Source of the DNA: Perkinsus olseni | Taxonomy: Eukaryota; Perkinsozoa; Perkinsida; Perkinsidae | Assembly (NCBI GenBank): GCA_013115135.1 | Contig: JABANP010000159.1 | Span: 39,643-103,642 of the forward strand | Reading direction: 5' to 3' | DNA: 64,000 bases | Shown: positions 55,118 to 64,000 of the stretch, piece after piece | Layout of the letters: the number at the start of each line of letters is the position of its first letter | How positions within the stretch are numbered: position 1 is the first letter of the stretch | The notes under the pieces: generated by a model | Database searches by the model: none | Seen by the model: the letters and a program-made list of their open reading frames with translations, nothing else | Told to the model about the DNA's origin: nothing | Position numbers and translations under genes: made by a program

Positions 55118-56770
55118 ATGGCACAGCCGTCGCCCCTCTCCATCCTCGCCGTGTTGTTCCTATGCATAGCCCCGGCTATTGCCGGTAGAGAACTCAGGAG
55201 CATCTTCGATGACCTTAAGACCCAGAGAAGTGAGGTCGACTAGAAAGCCTCTAATAAAGACCGCTGTTCCCGCCATTTCTCAGACTTGGTGTATACTCCC
55301 GAGGAAGAAGCTCAGCACTTTAGTCGCTTCGAGGACGAGCTGCAGACCAAGTCCGAGTTCATGTCCTCCGATAAGATGGTCGAGCTCTACGACGAGACCA
55401 GACCGGCCATTATGCAGAGCCTCGTCGATGAGATCAACTCTAAGCAGAATACATGGACTGCATCCACCGAGCAGGGAAGGTTCTACGGTAAGCGGGCAGT
55501 ATGTCTAGGCGAGACAGTCAGGCAGCTGGTTCCCCTTAGGAGCCTCAATTGGCGACGTGAAGATTCTATGTGGGACATTCATGAACGGAACTGAGCAGCT
55601 GAAGGAGAAGATCTATCCCCCGGAAGATCTATTAGACCTGCCTGATAGCTTCGATGCACGCGATGGGTTCAAAGAGTGCAAGGACGTCATCGGCCACGTC
55701 AGGTAGATGATACCCATTCTGACTAACCCCATCTCATCTTCCAGAGATCAATCGGCCTGTGGTAGCTGCTGGGCCTTCGGTACCGTCGAGGCCGTCAATG
55801 ATCGTTTCTGCATCAAATCAGGAGGAAAATTCACTGAGATGCTCTCTGCCGGCGAGATGACCGCCTGTTGTAACTTGTTTCACGGGTGTCTGTAAGTCAC
55901 GTCTACTTCCGGCCATCTACTTCCGCCAAACTTGATATCTGCCCGATATTATCAGGGCTTTTGGCTGTTACGGCGGAAATCCCATAACGGCGTGGACCTT
56001 CCTAAAAGCCAAAGGTGTCGTCACGGGTGAGCCCTTCCTGCTCTCCAATTGCGCTCCTTTCGAGAGTCCTGATTCAGGATCGGACTTCGTGCCGGAGAGA
56101 TATATGAACTGGTGCAACGGCTGCTGGCCATACGACTTTGAGGAGTGCGCCCATCACGGCAAAGAGCCTGACTACCCCGATTGTCCGTCAGTGAGAGCAG
56201 CGGTGATGGGTAGTTCGTGAGGTGGCCTGTCGTTTCCGTCAGCACGCGCACAGCACCCCTGCGTGCTCTAGCAGCTGCCACAACAAGAAGTATGGGACCC
56301 CTTTCGATGAGTAAAAAGAGGAACTAACAATTGCTGACAACAGTTCCCCTCTGATAGTTAAGTCTCCTCAGGGACCGCTACTACACCGAGGATTACCTCC
56401 CGCATTGGTTCTTGCATACTGACAGCATCAAGAAGGAGATCATGACCAACGGCCCGGTACGAGGATTTCCCCTGGCGAACGGTGCCCCTCGATAGTTTGC
56501 TCGAAGTCTCCCTCCGATCAGGTGTCAGCGGCTTTTCTCGTGTATGAAGATTTTCCGTCCTACAAGTCCGGAGTCTACAAGCATACTACCGGCTCCCTAC
56601 TCGGCGGGCATGGTGTCGAGATCATCGGGTGGGGTACTGAGAACGGCACCCCTTTCTGGCTTGTTAAGAACTCATGGAATGACGAATGGGGAGATGCTGG
56701 ATTTTTCAAGATAGCTCAGGGTGATTGTGGCATAAATGCTTTGATTCTTGGAGGGACTCCCAAGGTGTGA
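55118..56770 (+). CDS. Cathepsin B-like cysteine protease B, 9 exons, 403 aa
   Basis: Exons 55118-55229, 55284-55487, 55540-55702, 55745-55891, 55956-56026, 56078-56190, 56243-56310, 56372-56456 and 56522-56770. Every junction keeps phase, and exon lengths equal those of gene C except exon 6. Signal peptide ([20 protein letters not shown]), propeptide with [26 protein letters not shown], active site [19 protein letters not shown], occluding loop CAHHGKEP with both His present, NGPVSAAF, catalytic His in [11 protein letters not shown], Asn in LVKNSWN. It should mature by removal of the propeptide in an acidic or secretory compartment. Intron 2 holds in-frame-looking sequence that could be mistaken for exon; splicing it out restores the conserved VKILCGT element. 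Confidence 0.9.
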
Positions 56771-59351
56771 GTATTCGACCTACCCGACGATGGATATCAT
56801 CCTTATAAGTAATAGCTCGTACCCATCATTAAATTTTTTGATCTTTTATTAGTCCCCGAATGTAATAGCACATTGCTGCGATATCAGCGATTTTTCATAC
56901 GTTCGTACTCGTCCTATAGAGTGCATCCCCGATTCAAGATATCCAACCTTACGATAAGGCTCTTCCGTGTTGAACAGTTGGGCGATCCGGAGTGGGGCCC
57001 ATTCCGTGGTCTAGTACTCGAGCTGCAGCTGGCAACTGCAGCTGGCAACTGCAGCTGCATTACGCTTAAAGCAGTTTTACGCCAGCGTAATTACGCGAAA
57101 AAAGCGCGAAGTGTAGGAGATACAATTCGCCTAATAACGCTGCGTAGTACGCAGTGCGTACTCGATGGAATTGCACCTGCATTACGCGTAGAACACTTCT
57201 ACGGCAGTATAATTACGCGCAGTACGCGAAATGAAGTGTAGTAAGTACACTCCGCGTAATAACGCATGCGTAATTCAACATAACGCGAAATCACGCGGAA
57301 CAGATACGTGTATTAACGCATCATGCGCGTAATGGCATGCACTATACTTACAAAATACGACTATATTGTACGCTATGTAAACCTGCAGGTTTAGTTATGC
57401 CCAGCGGTTAGTTCATTGCTACTGCGTGTTATTAGGATCAGATAACCGTCTGACCTCATTATGAGCTTTGCATTACTGTGCATGAGTATACGTGCTACGC
57501 TAAGATCAGCTCAGTAAGCTGCAGATCAAAATATTGCTTAGCTCCCCTCGAGTCCAATTTTACCATTCATTGAGCCCCGTCTCAAATAGCCGCACTGTAC
57601 TCAGTTACGGCGCAGGCATGCGTAAAACGCGTTTCACACAGGCGAACACATAACGCGTATTATACGCCTGAAACCACGTGAGATAACACGTAGTACGCAT
57701 AAAGGCATGTGTTCACGCAGTGTGAATCACTCTTAGCGCAGGAGTGACGCGTACGATGCTCGTGAATTGATTCAATTCAATTGAAGCACGAGTACACGTT
57801 GGCACGTGCAGTCACACAACACCGTCCTGACGACGGTCGATTCATCCGAGAATTCACAGCATTCCTGGACCACAGGAACTCAGACAAGATACATGAAAAC
57901 AGGGACTCATCAGTTCTGACTTTTTGTATCACTAGAAGATGAGAATCGCAGTGAAAGCCTAACCTAGCCTTCACTGAGGTCAACAGCGCTTCGTGCTATT
58001 AAATTTCGGGGCGATACCGAAGTCAGAAAACAAGCAAAGCGCGCTATGAGTACTTGTGCTGGCCCTGCTCTGATTGCCGCTGTTGCGTAAAGCACTCTCC
58101 GCCTTCTACGCGTAATGTCCGTAAAATGGAACCATTACGCGTCCAATGTATCGGGTCGCGTAATGCGTAATACACACTACGCTGAAGCTTCCACAAGGGA
58201 GGTGAATCTCCTGTGTTTCATCCACCAATGTCTCCCGCAGTCTCGACTAAGACACGAGAAAACTGGAGTCCCATTTCGGACTTTGACGCAAGTTTCTCCA
58301 TTTATTTCTCCTGGCAGCTGCTCCTCTCTTGATGATTTGTGGGTTCATACCAACAATATACGCATAGTGTTCACGTTGTAGTGCAAAATTTGCACTGCGT
58401 GACCGCCATCAAGAGGTGTCCTATGCAAGACTGTGGAGGCAACGAAACTACTTCGATCGAAGAAAGAGTGCGCGCGGCACGGACCGGCCGTCGGCAGCAG
58501 AAGCCTTCCACTAGAACACGAGTTCCGACAGTTCAACTCAAGTTAGCCACGACGTACGTAGGACGTTCCAGGATACACCGAGAGACCCATCTGAAGTGAG
58601 CGGCGCTCACTGAGCGCATTCCTGGGCTTCATTTCGGGAGGTCCGCGAGAATCTGCCAGGCAGATTCTGCCTGTGGCTCTAATGCACGTTGATCGCTTGA
58701 AGCGATTTTTCCGCTGTCCATGCGTACACGGCTAGTCGACCTCAAGACCACGCCGAGAAGGAGATTCTCCTGCTCCTTTTCCACCCTTCGTGGAATATGA
58801 ACGACAGTACGGGAGGCTCCCGTCGGGAGCGACGCTGCAGCAATGCCGGTGTCTGCGTCACTTTGCCTGTCAGGCTCCATTGCGTTATGAGGCTCTCTCG
58901 AGGCATTCGTCTGAATGCACGAGGTACTGTCTCATTACGCATACGTGGCGCACGGCGGCTGCCCCCGCCAACCTCTCCGTGCGCCTAACTTCAGTGAATG
59001 CTACTCGTTCTTCTGTATCGCGTACGGTGTCGGGAATCATCACATTTTGTGACCCTCTTATCTAGCAGTCACAGACAGTCTATCGCTGCTCTCTACAGCT
59101 ACTGTATGTCATACAGTGTGTGACTTGAGTGAGTCATATCGCCCGATGTAGGTGGTAGACAAACAACCGTTTGAGATCGGCGACACGAAAAGCTCGTGCA
59201 TAGCGGGGCTAGAGCGGCTCTAGTAGAGCCGTCGCGGTTTCCGGGAGGATAAGTCGCTCTCATTGGCCAGAGGCTTCACTGAACTGAGTCTTCGATCGTT
59301 CCATCCTCGGGCTAGCAATCGGTAGCTCTCGGAGTCACACGCTGTCCAGCT
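56771..59351. other. Intergenic, ACGCGT/GCGTAAT-rich repeat region
   Basis: From about 57060 to 58200 short palindromic words (ACGCGT, TTACGC, GCGTAA) recur every few tens of bases. A direct repeat of GCAGCTGGCAACT sits at about 57027-57058. 58624-58720 recurs at 63888-63983. No supported gene. Confidence 0.5.
58624..58720 (+). repeat. Dispersed repeat with internal hairpin (partner 63888-63983)
   Basis: 97 bp starting GGGCTTCATTTCGGGAGGTC, matching the partner with one single-base difference in length. It includes the palindromic AGAATCTGCCAGGCAGATTCT. Both copies follow ACGCGT-rich DNA. Confidence 0.85.
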
Positions 59352-60962
59352 ATGGTGCACTCCTCGCCCCTCTCCATGCTCGCCTTGTGGTTCCTCTACG
59401 TAGCCTCGGCTATTGCCGGTAGAGAACTCAGGAGCATCTTCGAAAGCCTCAAGGCTCAGAGAAGTGAGGTCGAGCTCGACCAAGGTTCCTCCTACCCGCC
59501 ATTCCTCAGACTTGGTGTACAGTCCCGAAGAAGAAGCTCAGCACTTTAGTCGCTTCAAGGAGGAGCTGCAGACCAAGTCCGAGTTCATGTCCTCCGATAA
59601 GATGGTCGAGCTCTACGACGAGACCAGACCGGCCATTATGCAGAGCCTCGTCGATGAGATCAACTCTAAGCAGAATACATGGACTGCATCCACCGAGCAG
59701 GGAAGGTTCTACGGTAAGCGGGCCGTATGCCTAGGCTAGACAGTCAGGCAGCTGGTTACCCTCAGGAGCCTCAATTGGCGACGTGAAGATTCTATGCGGG
59801 ACATTCATGAACGGAACTGAGCAGCTGAAGGAGAAAATCTACCCCCCAGAAGATCTATTAGACCTGCCTGATAGCTTCGATGCACGCGATGGGTTCAAAG
59901 AGTGCAAAAGCCTCATCGGCAAAGTCAGGTAGATGATACCCATTCCCTCTGACCAACACTATATCATCTTCCAGAGATCAATCGGCCTGTGGTAGCTGCT
60001 GGGCCTTCGGTACCGTCGAGGCCTTCAACGATCGTCTCTGTATCAAATCAGGAGGGAAGTTCACTGAGATGCTCTCTGCCGGCGAGATGAACGCCTGCTG
60101 TACCATCCTCCACGGGTGTCTGTAATACTCGTCCAGTCTCGGCCATACTTGCCATCTAAACCGATATCAGTTCTTTCGGCTGTAACGGCGGGAATCCCAT
60201 GATGGCGTGGATTTTCCTGAAAACCAATGGAATCGTCACCGGTGAGACACCCTCCTTCCCGTCTGTGCCAATCCTTCCGCGATTTCTGCCGTATCAGGCG
60301 GTAACTTCGATCCAAGTATGAAGGAAAGCGATGGCTGTTGGCCGTATGACTTCAAGCCATGCGCCCATCACGCGAAAGAGCCTGACTATGAGGCTTGCCC
60401 GGAAGTGAGAACAGGGGTGATGGGTTACTCTCACGGGACTTCCCGTAACTTCTATCAGAAACCCTACAGCACACCTTCGTGTTCAAGCAGCTGCCACAAC
60501 AAGCAGTATGGGACCCCTTTCGATCAGTGGGTCAAAAGTAATGGGAATGTTTTCGGTTATTCATCTCCTCGAGGGATCGCTACTACACCGACGATTTCAT
60601 TCCGAGCCGGTTCGGGGACGCCAAGAGCATCAAGCAGGAGATCATGACCAATGGTCCGGTATGACCACTTCTTCTCATTGCCGCGCTGACCATGGCGAGC
60701 CCTGTTCGATCAGGTGTCAGCTGCCTTCTCCGTGTATGAAGATTTCACCTCTTACAAGTCCGGAGTCTACAAGCATACTACCGGCTCCCTACTTGGCGGG
60801 CATGCTGTTGAGATCATCGGTTGGGGTACTGAGAACGGCACCCCTTTCTGGCTCGTTAAGAACTCATGGAATGAAGAATGGGGAGACGGTGGATTCTTCA
60901 AGATTGCCCAGGGTGACTGTGGCATAAATAATATGATCCTTGGTGCGACTCCCAAGGTGTGA
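59352..60962 (+). CDS. Cathepsin B-like cysteine protease C, 9 exons, 401 aa
   Basis: Exons 59352-59463, 59510-59713, 59766-59928, 59975-60121, 60171-60241, 60298-60404, 60459-60526, 60574-60658 and 60714-60962, all in phase. Signal peptide ([20 protein letters not shown]), propeptide, active site [12 protein letters not shown], canonical FGCNGGNP, occluding loop CAHHAKEP with both His, TPSCSSSC, catalytic His in [11 protein letters not shown], Asn in LVKNSWN. An apparent stop (TAG at 59737-59739) lies inside intron 2 and is not a lesion. Intron 6 (60405-60458) is 54 bp with no stop in frame, so retention would insert 18 residues. Intron 7 ends in CTCGAG, a weak acceptor. Probably a working secreted or lysosomal protease. 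Confidence 0.9.
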
Positions 60963-62935
60963 ATATTCGGCCTTCCGCCAACCACTACCAGCCTTTGTCT
61001 GGCTGTCGACCTCTAGGAGCTTTGTCATTCCTATGTGACGGTCGGCAGCTCATCGTGCTGGACCAGCACTGCTGGTACTCACCTTTCATCATCACGATTC
61101 TGTCCGCGTTCTTTAGATGTTGAATTATTCAACTTGATTATAACTACTTTGGACCACTCGATACGCCCTGTTACGAGTTGAGCAGTAGTGACCGATAGGG
61201 TTGTGGGGCTCCTAGGCGGCTGAAACTTCAATCCGGAGAGTAGTTTCGTGGCCTGTATCAAGTAGATACAGTCGTTCACCGAACCAGGGGCTACAGGAGG
61301 ATGGCAACAGACGCTTGAGGAGGCATCGAAGCCCGTAATTATAGGCTCGGATGGAAACTTCCCAGGCAAGGCCAGCTACAACAGAGATGCACCTTCGCAT
61401 TATGCGTAGAACAGAGTTACGGTAGTGTATGAGTCAGCTTGAAGTCAGGCGCTGCCGTCGCCGGCTTAGACTTAGACAGTGAGGGTGAGTCTCCAATGAA
61501 GGTGTATCCGAGACAGGCATCACCCGGAGCCCGCTGTATCCAGGGAAAGCCGCTGCGTTGTGCTTATCCTCAATTTGAGGACCTCAAAGCTCTTCCTCAA
61601 CCTCAAGCTGTCAAGTTGGCATCAGTGACGCCTTTACAAGATCTGTTAGCCCCCCCGCTGCGGGGGCCCCGCAGGAACGCGACAAGGGGTGATTCGGAAT
61701 CCCTTCATGAGCTTTGCCCATCACACCGTTGACTCTTCTCCAATTCTTGTATGCGTTTTCTCATGCTTTGCACTTCCGTAGCAAGCTCCCCTCTCTGACG
61801 CTGTAGGAAGCGACCTAGGCGAAGCATCTAGCCCATTATGTGAAAAATTTCCAGTGGCGATTCAATGGACATGCTCATCATTAGAAAATTACAAACATCA
61901 TTGTTATCGTGTTGAACGGGAAAAACGTTATAAACGTTTTGCAGAGGAGTTTATTTGTCTCAAGGAGACCTATTTATATTCTCTTAAACCAAATCGGCCA
62001 ACACCTAGTTAGCGTATTAGCATGAAATCCGGTTCTCAGGGGGTTCCCAGTACGCTGAGTTAGGACCTGGCCCGAGATGAAGCAGAGAATCGCTCTATAG
62101 CGGGTGGAGATTCTCAGGGGCGCTGCAGCAGCGCCAAGGACGGTATATTTCTACGTCTTTGGTTCCCAGAAAGTCGACAAATACTCTTATGTGGGTACAA
62201 GTTGATATATTCCAGACACTAACGTCAAAGATGCTTCCCAAGATAAATGACACGCACTGTGAAGAGGCAACTCCTCACTCAAATTTTCCAGTGATTCTCG
62301 CTGGCTGCTGTCCTTCCGCAGCTTCTGTTCCAGCTGCCCCCGATCTCGCTTGGGCTGGTCCACTTCGGACCTGACAGCCTAGATTACGACCCCGGTCCGC
62401 CATTTGTTGGCGAAAGTTTCAGTGATCGAAAGTCACGGGCCCCCTCGGAGTTTACGTCTCAGGGTTACACAAGCTGCATCACATGGATTGCCGTCTAGGC
62501 CCACGACGGCATCGCCCTGACTCACTTTAATTTCTTGAGCGCCTCCGTTGACCTGCCGAATATCCCGCCCATCTCGTCCAGCTTAGCGCTGTATTCCTCT
62601 ATATTCTCCCGCCGTTTCTTGACACATGACATCAACGAGTCCCGCTGAACAGAAGAGACATCCTCCTGCCGGGAACGGCATTTATGACGAGCTCATGACA
62701 CAAGTTGTTGTGATTTTGTTGTACGTCTCTAGTCTCCACGATTGTGTCCTGGTATCGTCTAGCGTCAAGCTAGTGGACTCGGTCCACTATTAATTGTTAT
62801 TAAGTTGTTGAAGGCATTAGAGTTGCTTTGGCTCTATTATGGTATCTACTTTATCCTCAAGTTCATCACCTAGAACCTTTGTATACTTTGACGGCAAAGA
62901 GTCTTGAGTTGTCTCAATTCCGTCAAATCGTCTCG

Positions 62936-63080
62936 TGCATGCGTGCATAGCTTATTCCCCTCAAGAGAGTAAGCTTAGAATAAGAGGTAGATAAGCTCTG
63001 AAAAGGTACTACCTTTAAGGTAGATAAGTTTTATATTTTTTTTGCCTTGCGCTGACTATGAGCAACAACGAAGAAGCAAC
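62936..63080 (+). repeat. Dispersed repeat copy, longer variant
   Basis: Begins GCATGCGTGCATAGCTTATT and ends GAGCAACAACGAAGAAGCAA. It contains about 40 extra bases (GGTAGATAAG-type duplication) compared with 52268-52372. Confidence 0.65.
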
Positions 63081-63887
63081 AACAGACCATCAGAACTACT
63101 AACATGACATCAGATCTATGATGACATGGGAAGTCGAAATTAACGATAATTTACACGCACAGACCGCTCTGGGAGGCTTGTTGTCGGCTCTTTCTCCCGG
63201 AGAACTCCCGGGTTCCCAACACCCTCGAGCCGGACACTCATGTCGATGGCGGTGATCAGGTTGAATCCACGATGTCGGAATCGGATGCTGGAGGTCAAAC
63301 AAGCGAGCCTGTGCCCACTCTTCAGGAACAAAAGGAGAAGCTCCGAGAGGAGAGGGCGGGTAGAAAGCGTCCCGCGCCAAAAGCCAAGGCTGCTGCGGCC
63401 AAGCCGAAGCCGAAGCGAGAAAAACGAAAGTAGCTCAGTGACAGCTCAGTCACTAGGGCTATGGTGAGTGCATGGTGCAACGCGTATGTGCTGTTCCTGA
63501 GTCACGCGAGTGCGCTGAGCTGTGTTTAAGTTAATCACGGATTCGGTAGTGCGATAATAGATGTGAACCGCCGCACCGCGTTGTGTTATACGCGTTTTTC
63601 TACCGCGATAACGCGTAGTACGCGTTATACCGCGTTATGGCGTTGCCGTTTTACGCGTTATGGCGTTAAACGCGCGCGTCATACCGCGAAGTGGTATCAC
63701 TACACAACACATCGCGTTTTACGCGTGAAACACTTCGCGTAAAACTGTTTTACGCGTTTTACGGGTGCATCTCCATTGTTGGCGGACTCCTATAGGAGCC
63801 CATGTCCTACCCATAGGGTCTATGGGCAAATGGCTTTTTCGGTCTGAGGCATAGACCGAGAAAGCCACCTGAAGTGGGCGTATTCTC

Positions 63888-63983
63888 GGGCTTCATTTCG
63901 GGAGGTCCGCGAGAATCTGCCAGGCAGATTCTGCCTGTGGCTTAATGCACGTTGATCGCTTGAAGCGATTTTTCCGCTGTCCA
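63888..63983 (+). repeat. Dispersed repeat with internal hairpin (partner 58624-58720)
   Basis: Same 96-97-bp sequence as 58624-58720, again directly downstream of ACGCGT-rich DNA. Confidence 0.85.
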
Positions 63984-64000
63984 ATGGACAGTGTCCATGC

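Larger units (their letters stand above)
60963..64000. other. Intergenic with repeats
   Basis: No supported gene. Dispersed repeat at 62936-63080. ACGCGT-rich tract at about 63560-63770, followed by the repeat at 63888-63983. A frame at 63240-63467 ends in a Lys/Arg/Ala-rich stretch but is unconvincing. Confidence 0.5.

Noticed and set aside
59737..59739. Apparent nonsense codon in cathepsin C
   Set aside because: It lies within intron 2 (59714-59765); removing the intron restores the conserved VKILCGT sequence in phase in all three genes.

Overview
This is a nuclear-type eukaryotic window. Protein-coding genes are interrupted by very short GT-AG introns (mostly 43-78 bp), codon use favours C at third positions, gene families are tandemly duplicated, and there are no bacterial operons, Shine-Dalgarno sites, rRNA operons or CRISPR arrays. 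Gene content (fumarate reductase/cytochrome b5/cytochrome b fusions, a cathepsin B family, polypyrimidine-AG sites just before start codons that could receive a spliced leader) fits an alveolate protist. A Perkinsus-like organism is my best guess, but this is inference and not proven by a marker gene.

Layout. 0-14.9 kb: a duplicated block. It holds a broken copy (149-1768) and an intact 4-exon copy (11848-13436) of a secreted esterase/PHB-depolymerase-like hydrolase, a split monoglyceride-lipase-like (S33) hydrolase (6690-9060), a second copy of that gene's 3' end (13858 on), and a large direct repeat (10.4-11.2 kb versus 14.0-14.8 kb). One of the two duplicated flanks carries an 841-bp element with perfect 16-bp terminal inverted repeats (9487-10327). 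14.9-19.0 kb: a carnosine-synthase-like ATP-grasp gene followed by a 27-bp minisatellite, then a minus-strand THUMP-domain tRNA methyltransferase. 20.5-32.6 kb: two giant tandem fusion genes. Each joins two or three fumarate-reductase flavoprotein domains, three cytochrome b5 domains and one succinate-dehydrogenase-type di-haem cytochrome b membrane domain in a single polypeptide. 33.1-34.1 kb: an unrecognised beta-propeller-like protein. 35.5-37.8 kb: fragmentary minus-strand coding sequence. 39.0-41.2 kb: a minus-strand paralogue with five cytochrome b5 domains fused to the same membrane domain but no flavoprotein. 45.8-61.0 kb: three nine-exon cathepsin B-like cysteine proteases (one minus, two plus). 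They are separated by palindrome-rich DNA, a decayed PIF/Harbinger transposase and dispersed repeats.

The main biological story is the fumarate-reductase/b5/cytochrome b family. All catalytic residues I can place from the soluble fumarate reductase family, both haem-ligand histidines of each b5 domain, and four conserved membrane histidines are present, yet there is no iron-sulfur subunit. The arrangement suggests a one-chain quinol:fumarate oxidoreductase (or the reverse reaction) in which b5 haems take the place of Fe-S clusters. The family is evolving by domain duplication and gene conversion: the flavoprotein units are mosaics of each other, and a 145-bp tract is identical between otherwise diverged members on opposite strands.

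Several otherwise well-conserved genes carry single-base frameshifts. These could be assembly errors or real decay, and I flag each one. Intergenic stretches are described individually; much of 42-45, 47.5-55, 56.8-59.3 and 61-64 kb holds no gene I can support.
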